This document shows, one piece after another, positions 49,569 through 57,894 of a stretch of DNA of 64,000 nt (position 1 is its first letter; each line of letters begins with the position of its first letter). The notes under the pieces were generated by a model that was not told the DNA's origin, did not search any database, and saw only the letters and a program-made list of their open reading frames with translations. The position numbers were made by a program, and so were the translations under genes. The DNA lies in contig JAAXHH010000034.1 of assembly GCA_012270975.1 (NCBI GenBank), positions 221,364 to 285,363 of the forward strand, in the 5' to 3' direction. The DNA comes from Candidatus Latescibacterota bacterium (GTDB lineage Bacteria > JAAXHH01).

Positions 49569-49940
49569 ATGAAACGGATCATACCGGTGATTGCCGCGTG
49601 CTTCGTGATGACGGTCCTGCTCGACGTAAGCGTGGACGCCCAGCGCGCCCCCAAGAACGTCCAGGTCCTGACGGATCTTTCCACCCGGGAAATCCGCGAC
49701 TACATGAAGTCGGTCAGCAGCGGCATCGGGGAGAAGTGTGACTACTGTCACAATCTGAAGGACTATTCCAGCGACGAAAAGGAAACGAAACTGATCGGAC
49801 GCGAGTTCATCAAACTCGTAGAGCAACTCAACGAGCAGGTGGCGGCCATCAACACGAACGTCATGCGCAAGGAAAACCTGCAGCCCGTTACTTGTTACAC
49901 CTGTCACGCCGGTGAACTCACCATCATTTCCGAGGACTAG
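49569..49940 (+). CDS. Small secreted dihaem c-type cytochrome
   Basis: A 123-residue protein with a signal peptide (IIPVIAACFVMTVLLDVSV) and two haem-binding C-x2-C-H motifs: CDYCH (57-61) and CYTCH (109-113). Met residues between them could be axial ligands. It resembles the single-domain photosynthetic-reaction-centre-cytochrome-like family found in many non-phototrophs, so no photosynthesis is implied. It would act as a periplasmic electron carrier. AAAGGAG precedes the ATG. It is followed by a DUF4412 protein 45 nt downstream. Confidence 0.88.
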   Translation: MKRIIPVIAACFVMTVLLDVSVDAQRAPKNVQVLTDLSTREIRDYMKSVSSGIGEKCDYCHNLKDYSSDEKETKLIGREFIKLVEQLNEQVAAINTNVMRKENLQPVTCYTCHAGELTIISED

Positions 49941-49985
49941 GGACCACGCTCCCCGCGAACCCTGAACCCGCCGGAGTCAGAAAAC

Positions 49986-50687
49986 GTGACTAGATACGCC
50001 ACGATCCTGGTGATTCTGGGCCCCGTCCTGGCGCCCTTCGCCTCGGCTCTTCAAGCCGGGAACGCCTTCGAGGGAAACCTCCATTTCGACGTTGAGTTCA
50101 ACGGAGGCGACATGCAGGACCGGGCCCGGGTGGCCATGCTGGTGCCGGAGTCGTACAGACTGTACTTCAAGGGCGACCAGACGAAGATCCTCATGCGGGG
50201 CGGCATGATAGGCCTGACGATGGGCGAAGTCGTGATCGACGGGGCGACGGGCCGCGGATTCGTCATCAGCCACATGAACAGCAAGGCCTACGAGATCGTC
50301 GCGGACCTGAACCTCCGGGAACGGGTGGCGCCGGTCATCGCGGACGAAAACGAAACGATCACCATAGCCGGCTACGAATGCAAAAAATACAAGATTACCC
50401 GGACCAATCCCTCGGGGACGATGGTTCAGTACATGTGGGTTACCGATGCGATTCAATTGGACCTGGCTGCTTCGCTTGGGGGCGCCTTAAGGGACACCAT
50501 GCCCTTCTGGACCGAAGGCCTTTCCGGCTTTCCACTTAAAATCACCACTTCGTTCCCCGGCACGTCCATGACCATGACCCTGACGGCGACCGAGGTGAAA
50601 CCCCAGGCCGTCGACCCGTCGATTTTCGTCGTTCCGGCCGGATACTCCATTGAATCCATCGATCCGGGGCAGCTCTTCGGCAGATGA
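49986..50687 (+). CDS. Exported DUF4412-like protein
   Basis: A 233-residue protein with an N-terminal signal peptide (YATILVILGPVLAPFASALQ). The body is beta-rich with the DUF4412 pattern: FEGNLHFDVEFNGGDMQDRA, YRLYFKGDQTKILMRGG, IAGYECKKYKI and the end DPSIFVVPAGYS. Such proteins are periplasmic with no agreed function. The start is a GTG at 49986 preceded by CGGAG; no ATG precedes the signal. The gene lies 45 nt after the cytochrome, probably co-transcribed. Confidence 0.8.
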   Translation: MTRYATILVILGPVLAPFASALQAGNAFEGNLHFDVEFNGGDMQDRARVAMLVPESYRLYFKGDQTKILMRGGMIGLTMGEVVIDGATGRGFVISHMNSKAYEIVADLNLRERVAPVIADENETITIAGYECKKYKITRTNPSGTMVQYMWVTDAIQLDLAASLGGALRDTMPFWTEGLSGFPLKITTSFPGTSMTMTLTATEVKPQAVDPSIFVVPAGYSIESIDPGQLFGR

Positions 50688-50798
50688 TCCAATCCTCCCT
50701 TCCGGATCCGTCATCCGGGTCGTGGCCCGGACCGCCCATCGGTCCGGCATCCCGGGGATTCCCTTAGCGCGGAGATACGCCCGGTACCCGGGGTTGCC

Positions 50799-51938
50799 AT
50801 GAAAATCGCTTCCGTCGAACAGTTCTTTCCCCGTCACCGTACCCGGCTCGTCAAGATTACGACGGACACGGGGCTGGACGGCTGGGGCGAGACCACGCTC
50901 GAAGGAAAGCCCGAGAGCGTGGGAGGCGCGGTCAGAGAGCTCGCGGACTACCTGGTCGGCAAGGATCCCCTGCGCATCGAGCACCACTGGCAGCACATGT
51001 ACCGGTCGGCCTTCTTCCGGGGCGGCGCCATCCTCATGACCGCCATATCCGGTGTCGACCAGGCGCTCTGGGACATCGCCGGAAAGCACTACGGCGTCCC
51101 GGTCTACAAGCTCTTGGGAGGCGCCGTGCGGGACCGCATCCGCGTCTACGCCCACTGGGGTATCGGCAACCTTTCCGACGAAACCCAGGCCGCGTCCCGG
51201 GAACGGCTGGACATGCTGCTCAAGAGAGGTTACACGGCTTTCAAGACCGGCCCCGGCGGCAAGTGGCGGGGCCATGAGCCGCCGGCCGTCATCGACGAGT
51301 TCGTCGAATGCACCTATCTCATGCGGGAATGGGTGGGGCCGGACGTGGAACTCGCCTTCGATTTTCACGGGAAGATGACCCCCGCCCTAGCCATCGAGAT
51401 CTGCCACGAGATCAAGGACATGCGGCCCATGTTCGTGGAGGAGCCGGTGCCGCAGGAGAACGTGGACGCCCTGAAGCTCGTATCGGACCACGTCACCTTC
51501 CCCATCGCCACGGGCGAGCGGCTGCTGAGCCGCTGGGAGTTCCGGCAGGTCTTCGAGAAGCAGGCCGCGGCCTACATCCAGCCGGACGGCTCCCACGCCG
51601 GCGGCATCACGGAACTCAAGAAGATCGCCAACATGGCGGAGGTCTATTACATCCACGTCCTCCCCCACTGCGCCATCGGCCCCGTAGCCTTCACTTCCTG
51701 CATGCACGTGGACGCCGTGATCCCGAACTTCCTCGCCCAGGAACAGGTGGACTGGGCACTCGGCGGGGACATCCTGAGGGAGAACTGGAAGGTCGTCGAC
51801 GGCCATATCGAACTGCCCGAAAAGCCTGGACTGGGCATCGAGATCGACGAGCAGGCGATCAGCGAACGGGCGCCGTACCGGGAGGAACTGGGCGGCGAGC
51901 ATTTCTACGACACGGACGGCAGCGTGGCCGACTGGTAA
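50799..51938 (+). CDS. dgoD: Galactonate dehydratase-like enolase-superfamily enzyme
   Basis: A 379-residue enzyme of the mandelate racemase/muconate lactonising family, similar in length to E. coli DgoD (382). Metal ligands are in LAFDFHGKM (Asp), MFVEEPVP (Glu) and IATGERLLSR (Glu), and VLPHCAIGPVAFTSC carries the catalytic His. The N-terminal half has RVYAHWGIG and FKTGPGGKWRG. DgoD converts D-galactonate to 2-keto-3-deoxygalactonate, but closely related sugar-acid dehydratases share these motifs, so the exact substrate is inferred. A PfkB-type kinase and a mannonate dehydratase elsewhere in the window fit a sugar-acid pathway. Confidence 0.8.
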   Translation: MKIASVEQFFPRHRTRLVKITTDTGLDGWGETTLEGKPESVGGAVRELADYLVGKDPLRIEHHWQHMYRSAFFRGGAILMTAISGVDQALWDIAGKHYGVPVYKLLGGAVRDRIRVYAHWGIGNLSDETQAASRERLDMLLKRGYTAFKTGPGGKWRGHEPPAVIDEFVECTYLMREWVGPDVELAFDFHGKMTPALAIEICHEIKDMRPMFVEEPVPQENVDALKLVSDHVTFPIATGERLLSRWEFRQVFEKQAAAYIQPDGSHAGGITELKKIANMAEVYYIHVLPHCAIGPVAFTSCMHVDAVIPNFLAQEQVDWALGGDILRENWKVVDGHIELPEKPGLGIEIDEQAISERAPYREELGGEHFYDTDGSVADW

Positions 51939-51944
51939 CCGAGA

Positions 51945-53675
51945 ATGGGAGTCCCCATGTTAAGATCCATAGCCGCGGCGTTAAGATCCATAGCTGCGCC
52001 ACTGCACCTTCTGACGGCGCGGCATCGCCTGCCGACGCTGCTCCTCCCGCCGGCGCTGCTCCTCCTGCCTGGCTGCTCGCAGTCCCCGGAACCGGCCTCT
52101 CTTGTCGTCCGGGACGCCCGCGTGTGGACCGGGCAGACGGACCTGCCCTGGGCCGAGGCCGTGGCCGTGTCGGGAGATCGCGTCCTCGCGGTAGGCGGTA
52201 ACGAAGATATGGAGCCATTGATCACCGGTGAGACGCGAGTGATCGAAGGCGCCGGCCGCCTCGTCACTCCGGGCTTCATCGACACCCACGTGCACTTCAT
52301 ATCGGGCGGGTTCAACCTGTCGTCCGTCCAATTGCGGGACGCGCCGACCCCAAAGGTGTTCATCGATCGCATCGCCGAATTCGCCCGGGGCCTGGAGCCG
52401 GGCGTCTGGATCCTCGGTGGCGACTGGGACCACGAGCAGTGGGGCGGTGAATTGCCTCGCCGGGACTGGATCGATTCGGTCACGACGGACAACCCGATCT
52501 GGGTCAACCGGCTCGACGGGCACATGGCCCTGGCCAATACGGCCGCGCTGACCGCCGCGGGAGTGACGCGGGAAACGGAGGAGGTGGACGGCGGCACCAT
52601 CGAAAGATATGACGACGGCGAACCCGCGGGCATCCTGAAGGACAACGCCATGTATCTCGTCGACCGGGTCGTTCCCGAAGCGCCGGAAGAACTTAAGGAC
52701 CGCGCCCTGGACGCCGCGATGGCATACGTGGCGGCCCAGGGGGTCACGTCGGTCCACGACATGGGCTCGTGGAGCAACGTGGCGGTATTCGAACGGGCCC
52801 GCGACGAAGGCCGGATGAAGACCCGCATCTACGCCGCCATTCCGCTGTGGGACTGGCAGCGGCTCGCGGACAGGGTGGCCGAAAGCGGAACGGGAGACGA
52901 GTGGGTGCGCCTGGGCGGACTCAAGGGCTTCGTGGACGGCTCGCTGGGGTCCCACACGGCCGCCTTCATGGAACCCTTTACCGACGCGCCGGACGATACC
53001 GGCCTGCTCATCAGCACCGAAGGTGATCTCTACGCCTGGACCTCCGGGGCCGACGGGGCCGGTCTTCACGTGATGGTCCACGCCATCGGCGACCGGGCCA
53101 TCCGGATGCAGCTCGATATCTTCGAACGCGTGGCGATGGAGAACGGTCCCCGGGACCGCCGCTTCCGCATCGAGCACGCCCAGCACATCGCGCCGGACGA
53201 CATCGCGCGCTTCGCCGCCCTCGACATCATTCCCAGCATGCAGCCCTACCATGCCATCGACGACGGCAGGTGGGCGGAAAAGGTCATCGGTCCGGAGCGG
53301 ATCAAGACGACCTACGCCTTCCGGTCGCTGCTGGATACCGGCGCGCGGCTCGCCCTGGGCAGCGACTGGTCCGTGGCGCCGGCGACGCCGATCGAGGGGA
53401 TCTACGCGGCGGTTACGCGCCGTACGCTGGACGATCTGAACCCCGGCGGATGGGTACCGGAGCAGAAGATCACCGTGGAGGAAGCCCTGCGCGGCTACAC
53501 CACCGACGCGGCGTACGCCTCCTACGAGGAGGACGTCAAGGGCTCGCTGGAGCCTGGCAAACTCGCGGATTTCGTCATCCTGGACCGGGACCTGACCACC
53601 ATGCCGCCCGAGGAGATCCGGGACGCGGTAGTGGATCTGACCGTGGTCGGCGGCAACATCGTATATGAACGGTAG
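51945..53675 (+). CDS. Amidohydrolase 3/YtcJ-like metal-dependent hydrolase (lipoprotein)
   Basis: A 576-residue amidohydrolase-superfamily protein. The N-terminus has a duplicated LRSIAA segment, a hydrophobic stretch and a lipobox LLPGC (Cys44), so it may be lipidated. The catalytic barrel shows TPGFIDTHVHFISGG (H-x-H), GFVDGSLGSHTAAFMEPF, VMVHAIGDRAIRMQL and IEHAQHIAP, and LALGSDWSVAPATP gives the metal Asp. This is the YtcJ/COG1574 pattern. The start could be 51945 or 51957; the latter has GGGAG only 4 nt upstream. It follows dgoD by 6 nt and overlaps the next ORF. Substrate unknown. Confidence 0.88.
   Translation: MGVPMLRSIAAALRSIAAPLHLLTARHRLPTLLLPPALLLLPGCSQSPEPASLVVRDARVWTGQTDLPWAEAVAVSGDRVLAVGGNEDMEPLITGETRVIEGAGRLVTPGFIDTHVHFISGGFNLSSVQLRDAPTPKVFIDRIAEFARGLEPGVWILGGDWDHEQWGGELPRRDWIDSVTTDNPIWVNRLDGHMALANTAALTAAGVTRETEEVDGGTIERYDDGEPAGILKDNAMYLVDRVVPEAPEELKDRALDAAMAYVAAQGVTSVHDMGSWSNVAVFERARDEGRMKTRIYAAIPLWDWQRLADRVAESGTGDEWVRLGGLKGFVDGSLGSHTAAFMEPFTDAPDDTGLLISTEGDLYAWTSGADGAGLHVMVHAIGDRAIRMQLDIFERVAMENGPRDRRFRIEHAQHIAPDDIARFAALDIIPSMQPYHAIDDGRWAEKVIGPERIKTTYAFRSLLDTGARLALGSDWSVAPATPIEGIYAAVTRRTLDDLNPGGWVPEQKITVEEALRGYTTDAAYASYEEDVKGSLEPGKLADFVILDRDLTTMPPEEIRDAVVDLTVVGGNIVYER
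51959..52000. repeat. 21-bp coding tandem duplication at the start of the amidohydrolase gene
   Basis: Two adjacent 21-bp units beginning GTTAAGATCCATAGC (51959-51979 and 51980-52000). They duplicate the residues L-R-S-I-A-A before the signal region. Confidence 0.85.
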
Positions 53676-53694
53676 AGGCCCCAGGGATAGCGGG

Positions 53695-54444
53695 ATGTGG
53701 CTGACGGCGCCTTCCGACGCGGCGAGTCGGCTGGTCCCTGGTCAGGTCCACCTCTGGCGTGCTTCCCTCGATCTGCCGGCGGGGCGGGTCCGGGAGTTGG
53801 AGCGCTTCCTCTCCCCCGACGAACTGGCCCGGGCGAAGCGTTTCGTCGTATACAGCGCGCGGGAACATTACACCACGGCCCGTGCCGTCCTGCGAAACAT
53901 CCTGGCGCGGTACGTTTCCGCGACCCCCGCCGACCTGCGATTCAGTTATTCCGAGCACGGGAAACCCGGCCTCGTCCATCCAGCGAACTCCGTCCGATTC
54001 AACGTCTCTCATTCCCACGAACTGGCCGTTTACGCGGTGACGAACGGCCAGCCCGTGGGGATCGACGTGGAATACCTGTACCGCCGCGCGATCGTGGACC
54101 GGCTGAAGATCGCCCACCGCTTTTTCTCAGACCGGGAATACAATGCGCTGGCGTCCTTGCCGCCGTACCGACGCGATCAGGCCTTCCTGGCGTGCTGGAC
54201 GCGGAAGGAAGCCTTCGTCAAGGCCATCGGCCACGGCCTTTCCTGTCCCCTCGACCAGTTCGACGTCACCGTCGATCCCGGTGAGCCGGCCGAACTGCTG
54301 GCCACACGCTGGGACGTCCTTGACGCGCAGCGCTGGTCCATGAAAGGCATCGATCCCGGACCGGATTACATCGGGGCTATGGTGGTGAAAAACAACGACG
54401 TACGGCTGTCTTACTGGCAGTGGGACCACGAGCAGTTCGAATGA
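53695..54444 (+). CDS. 4'-phosphopantetheinyl transferase (Sfp/AcpT family)
   Basis: A 249-residue Sfp-type transferase that attaches phosphopantetheine from CoA to carrier proteins. Motifs are RFNVSHSHELAVYAV, VGIDVEYL (metal-binding Asp) and FLACWTRKEAFVKAIGHGL (the W-x-R-K-E-A signature). The length fits Sfp-type enzymes that act on polyketide, peptide or fatty-acid carriers. The ATG at 53695 has AGGGA upstream; an ATG at 53665 lies within the previous gene's end and lacks a ribosome site. No carrier protein or synthase gene lies in the window. Confidence 0.88.
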   Translation: MWLTAPSDAASRLVPGQVHLWRASLDLPAGRVRELERFLSPDELARAKRFVVYSAREHYTTARAVLRNILARYVSATPADLRFSYSEHGKPGLVHPANSVRFNVSHSHELAVYAVTNGQPVGIDVEYLYRRAIVDRLKIAHRFFSDREYNALASLPPYRRDQAFLACWTRKEAFVKAIGHGLSCPLDQFDVTVDPGEPAELLATRWDVLDAQRWSMKGIDPGPDYIGAMVVKNNDVRLSYWQWDHEQFE

Positions 54445-54466
54445 ACGAAGAAACCGAGGAGCACCC

Positions 54467-55351
54467 ATGTCCGACAAATTCTGCCCGCTGAACCTGACGC
54501 CCGAGGAACTCATCGAGTACACGCCGGACTGGGACGGCGACCGCTTCCCGGACGGACGGCCCAAGGTGCCGGACGGGATCGTCGAGCGGATGAAGAACGT
54601 TTCCATCACCCAGGCCTGGGGCGTGATGCGCGGCGCGGGCTACGAACACCAGTACGAGGGCGGATGGGCGCAGACCCATCCGGGGAAGACACTCGTGGGC
54701 CGGGCGCTTACGGCCATGTACATGCCCCGGCGGCCGGCCATGCGCACGGTGATGGCAGCCAAGGGCGCCGCCCAAGGCTGCATCGGCGACCAGATCTCCT
54801 GGCCCATCGACATGCTCGTACCGGGCGACGTCTACGTGGCGGACACCTACGGCAAGGTGGACGAGGGACCCATCATCGGCGACAACCTGGCCACGGCGAT
54901 CTACGCCAACTCAGGCAACGGGGTGGTCTTCGACGGATCGGTGCGGGACTTGGAAGGCATCGAGGAACTGGAGGATTTCGCCTGCTTCGTCCGGGGCTGG
55001 CACCCTTCCTATGCCTCGCCCACCATCATGCTCCTGGGCGTCAACACCGCCGTGCGCGTCGGCCAGGCCACGGTCATGCCCGGCGACGTGGTCCTGGGCA
55101 AGCGCGAAGGGGTCGTCTTCATCCCGCCCCACCTCGCGGAGACCGTGGTGAAAACCTCCGAACTCGTCCAGCTGAGGGATATGTTCGGCAAGCAGCGGCT
55201 GCGGGAGGGGAAGTACACGCCCGGCCAGATCGACGACCGGTGGACGGACGAGATGGAGGCGGATTTCTCCGAATGGCTGGAGGGCCACATGGACGAATTG
55301 CCGGTCCCCAAGGAAGCCATCCAGGACCTGCTGAAGGAACGGACGTGGTGA
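54467..55351 (+). CDS. RraA-family protein (aldolase/decarboxylase-like)
   Basis: A 294-residue protein of the RraA/HMG-aldolase family: AMRTVMAAKGAAQGCIGDQI, GDVYVADTYGKVDEGPIIGD, GVVFDGSVRDLEGIEEL and VVLGKREGVVFIPP. RraA-like members inhibit RNase E in E. coli but many are oxaloacetate decarboxylases or HMG aldolases, and the Arg/Asp motif V-x-D-G-S-V-R-D is the metal/phosphate-type site. It is longer than RraA (161 aa), with extra N- and C-terminal helices. ACCGAGGAGC precedes the ATG. It closes the plus-strand run that began at 49569. Confidence 0.85.
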   Translation: MSDKFCPLNLTPEELIEYTPDWDGDRFPDGRPKVPDGIVERMKNVSITQAWGVMRGAGYEHQYEGGWAQTHPGKTLVGRALTAMYMPRRPAMRTVMAAKGAAQGCIGDQISWPIDMLVPGDVYVADTYGKVDEGPIIGDNLATAIYANSGNGVVFDGSVRDLEGIEELEDFACFVRGWHPSYASPTIMLLGVNTAVRVGQATVMPGDVVLGKREGVVFIPPHLAETVVKTSELVQLRDMFGKQRLREGKYTPGQIDDRWTDEMEADFSEWLEGHMDELPVPKEAIQDLLKERTW

Positions 55352-55367
55352 GGGAGATTTACTCCTG

Positions 55368-55404
55368 GGCGTAAAATCTATACCCAAGAGCAGAAATTTA
55401 CGCC
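55368..55404. terminator. Inverted repeat between convergent RraA-like and rmuC genes
   Basis: GGCGTAAA (55368-55375) and TTTACGCC (55397-55404) are exact reverse complements with a 21-nt loop, in an AT-rich 90-nt gap between convergent genes. Could act as a bidirectional terminator, though no T-run directly follows. Confidence 0.4.
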
Positions 55405-55441
55405 GAAATTTGGACTTAACTACTGAATTTTACGTTACGAG

Positions 55442-56827
55442 CTACGTTTCGAACCGCTTCGGTTCCTCTTTATCCTCTTTGGTTTTGTCCTCAACCTCTA
55501 CGTGACCATCCGTCAGTTTCTGGATCGATCCGGGAACGGCATCGACCGGCGGAACCTCAGGGAGTTCCCGCGTGATGGGGACGTTCAAGTCGGAGAAACG
55601 TTGGGCGGACGTGGCAACCCGGGTATCCCATGATCCTACGCTGCGATTGTACCGCTCGATCGCCTGCCGAAGCGAATTGCCGACGTTGACGTAGTGGCCC
55701 GCGAACACGGCCAGCCGTTCGTACATCTCCTTGCCCAGATCGCTGATTTGCCGGGCGGTCTCCGCGACGCGGATCTGCTGCCAGGACATCTCCACGGCCT
55801 TGAGCAGCGCCAGCAGAGCCGGCGGCGTGACGATAACCACGTTCTTCTCCAAGGCCCGTTCCGTTAGCCCGGGTTCCCGTTCGATGGCGGGGAGAAAGGC
55901 GAATTCGGGCAGGACCATCACGACCATGTCCGGCGTCGTGGCAAGGACGCTCCAGTACTCCTTCCTGGCCAGGGAGTCCACGTGGCTCTTAACCTGGCTG
56001 ACATGGCGGTCGAACGCGGCCGACCGGGTTTCGTCATCGTCCGTCTCGAAGGCCTCTATCAGCGCGGTCAGCGACACCTTGGAATCGAGAATGACCGTCC
56101 GGTCCTGCGGCAGATGGACGATTACGTCGGTTCGTATCCGTGCTCCCTCGCTGTCGAAGCTGTCCTGCACCGTAAAATCGATGTCCTTCCGTAATCCGGA
56201 AAGCTCCAGCACCCGTTCAAGCTGCGTCTCGCCCCAACGGCCGCGCACGTCGGGCCGTTTCAACGCGTTGGAGAGTGTCTGGGCTTCGCTGGCGAGTTCC
56301 TTATTGGTCTGCATGAGGTTGAGCATCTGGGTGCGAAACTCGCTGGCGTTCGCGACTCGGGCCTTGTCCAGCGATTCGATCTTCTCCGACAGGGGCTTGA
56401 CCAGTTTCTCCACCGCCTCCTGGCGCGCTTTCAACGTTTCCTCGGCGTTGGCCTTGAAAGACTCCTGTTGAGACTTCAGGACTTCCGATGACAGCGCCTT
56501 GAAGGTGTCCTTGAACCGTTTCTCCACCTCGTCGCGCTCGCCGAGACGTTCCTCCGCGTTCGCGATCTTGGTCCTCAATTCGGCATTCTCGGTGGAACTC
56601 CTCTTAAGCTCGTCCTGAAGTTCGGCTTCCCGCCTGAATGCCTCGCTCAGTCGCTGATCGGCATCGGACTTTTCACGACGGGATGCGCCGAGTTCGGTTT
56701 CGGCTTTTACCTTCTGCTCGGTCATCTCATTCAGACGGATGCTGGCTTTCTTGTAAGAAATCAGGATCAAAATCGCCAGTCCGACAGATATCAGCACGAT
56801 AATCAGCAGCACAATCTGCAAATCCAT
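55442..56827 (-). CDS. rmuC: DNA recombination protein RmuC
   Basis: A 461-residue protein with an N-terminal membrane helix (LQIVLLIIVLISVGLAILIL), a long coiled coil (about 30-165) and the RmuC nuclease-like domain (about 190-400). That domain has KRPDVRGRWGETQLERVLEL, RTDVIVHLPQDRTVILDSKV and NVVIVTPPALLALLKAVEM. RmuC limits recombination at inverted repeats; its PD-(D/E)XK-like fold suggests DNA cleavage. The C-terminus has an acidic, Lys-rich tail. It lies 21 nt downstream of the two-gene cassette at 56849-57699, in the same direction. Confidence 0.93.
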   Translation of the reverse strand: MDLQIVLLIIVLISVGLAILILISYKKASIRLNEMTEQKVKAETELGASRREKSDADQRLSEAFRREAELQDELKRSSTENAELRTKIANAEERLGERDEVEKRFKDTFKALSSEVLKSQQESFKANAEETLKARQEAVEKLVKPLSEKIESLDKARVANASEFRTQMLNLMQTNKELASEAQTLSNALKRPDVRGRWGETQLERVLELSGLRKDIDFTVQDSFDSEGARIRTDVIVHLPQDRTVILDSKVSLTALIEAFETDDDETRSAAFDRHVSQVKSHVDSLARKEYWSVLATTPDMVVMVLPEFAFLPAIEREPGLTERALEKNVVIVTPPALLALLKAVEMSWQQIRVAETARQISDLGKEMYERLAVFAGHYVNVGNSLRQAIERYNRSVGSWDTRVATSAQRFSDLNVPITRELPEVPPVDAVPGSIQKLTDGHVEVEDKTKEDKEEPKRFET

Positions 56828-56848
56828 ATAGATTTCCTAGTCGTGGTG

Positions 56849-57460
56849 TCAATTTGCAGCAAGCCACTCTGAAACGAGGTTAGAGTAGTCATTGTAGGTT
56901 AGTTCGTGTAACTCGATTGGGATAGCCTGGCACATGTCTGGCAATTCGGACTCGAATTGTGTGAACCGACGCAAGATCTCGCTGCCACCCGGAATGGTTC
57001 GACGACCCGATGCACTGTTCAACCAATTTCTGACATGATTGATTGCTTGATCTGGTTCGTTTGAATGAGCGCGAATATCATGACCCGCGATATCAGAAAT
57101 GAATGTCTGGTACCTGTATTGTTCGATATCCAAGATCAAACAGTTTTTCTGTTTCTGTTTTGTACCGCCATATCGTTTTGCACCAATAAACACCCCTAAT
57201 TCCAATGGCATGTTAAATCTGGGAAGATTTGTGGCTGTATCTGGCTCAGTTCTGGAAATGTCGTGAATTCCGAATTTAGATTCATTGATAAGTCGCTGTA
57301 TACGATCAAACCTTACCTCGCCACTATTATCGATTTCGAGAGCACATCTGGGAACAAACCCGCAGTCGAAGACAGAAAATACAATTGCGTTTCTAATCGA
57401 ATGATACTGAGCATCAAATGGGAAATTCAGAAACACGTTACTTGTATACGACGTTGACAT
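56849..57460 (-). CDS. Predicted TIR/nucleoside-deoxyribosyltransferase-like protein
   Basis: A 203-residue protein. The N-terminus SNVFLNFPFD is followed by VFDCGFVPRCALEIDNSGE and RFDRIQRLINESKFGIHDIS. The core RFNMPLELGVFIGAK (Glu87 in P-L-E-L-G) resembles the catalytic Glu context of TIR-like/deoxyribosyltransferase folds, where an E-L-G follows 'S-k-x-x-I-x-D-I-S-R'. A later segment holds CLILDIEQYRYQTFISDIAG and AHSNEP. No characterised function is known to me. It is AT-richer than its neighbours. Its ATG lies 2 nt after the stop of the small basic gene, with GAGG upstream. Paired genes like this are typical of mobile defence or toxin modules; that role is inference. Confidence 0.65.
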   Translation of the reverse strand: MSTSYTSNVFLNFPFDAQYHSIRNAIVFSVFDCGFVPRCALEIDNSGEVRFDRIQRLINESKFGIHDISRTEPDTATNLPRFNMPLELGVFIGAKRYGGTKQKQKNCLILDIEQYRYQTFISDIAGHDIRAHSNEPDQAINHVRNWLNSASGRRTIPGGSEILRRFTQFESELPDMCQAIPIELHELTYNDYSNLVSEWLAAN

Positions 57461-57462
57461 GC

Positions 57463-57699
57463 TCAGCGCCTCGTGGATCCCTTCCGTCCTTTATACCTCA
57501 CAGAACTGACAGCCCGTTTTATCGCTTTTCGTCCCACTGTTCCCGATCTTGGCGCGGACTTTACTGTTCGTCCGCTACTTGACCGTTTTGCCAGTGTTTT
57601 GGCGGCAGATGTTTTAGCCTTTTTGGTAGACTTCGGGTTCTGGAGAATCTTAGCTGCCTTACTTGCGGCAGCCTTACCGGGCCTCCTGGAACGAGCCAT
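57463..57699 (-). CDS. Small basic Lys/Ala/Arg-rich protein
   Basis: A 78-residue, highly basic protein (about one third Lys and Arg) with Ala/Ser-rich repeats such as KAAASKAAKILQNP and KAKTSAAKTLAKRSS. It lacks a signal peptide or a globular core, so it could bind nucleic acid or the product of the next gene. The ATG at 57699 has GAGGAG about 9 nt upstream, and a near-consensus promoter lies at 57741-57769. It precedes the TIR-like gene by 2 nt and is the first gene of the cassette. Confidence 0.65.
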   Translation of the reverse strand: MARSRRPGKAAASKAAKILQNPKSTKKAKTSAAKTLAKRSSSGRTVKSAPRSGTVGRKAIKRAVSSVRYKGRKGSTRR

Positions 57700-57740
57700 T
57701 GGCGATCTCCTCGATTGGTATTTAAAAAAACGACCTTTTC

Positions 57741-57769
57741 ACTATACATTAAATCCTTGGGGAGCACAA
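57741..57769 (-). promoter_or_regulatory. Sigma70 promoter of the two-gene cassette
   Basis: On the minus strand TTGTGC (57764-57769), an exact 17-nt spacer and TATAGT (57741-57746). The predicted leader to the ATG at 57699 is about 35 nt. The rest of the 57770-57894 gap has no gene. Confidence 0.75.
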
Positions 57770-57894
57770 CCGCACTGCGATGGATGAATCTGGCGTGGCT
57801 CGGGGCGGCGTCTGCGATCGTGAACACCAACCGAGTCGATACAGCGCGACGAAGTCGACAGGTCAGATGGTGCATCATCTCCATACCAGCCATA

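Noticed and set aside
49569..49940. Evidence for photosynthesis from the reaction-centre-like cytochrome
   Set aside because: Single small dihaem cytochromes of this type occur in many non-phototrophs and no reaction-centre gene is present.
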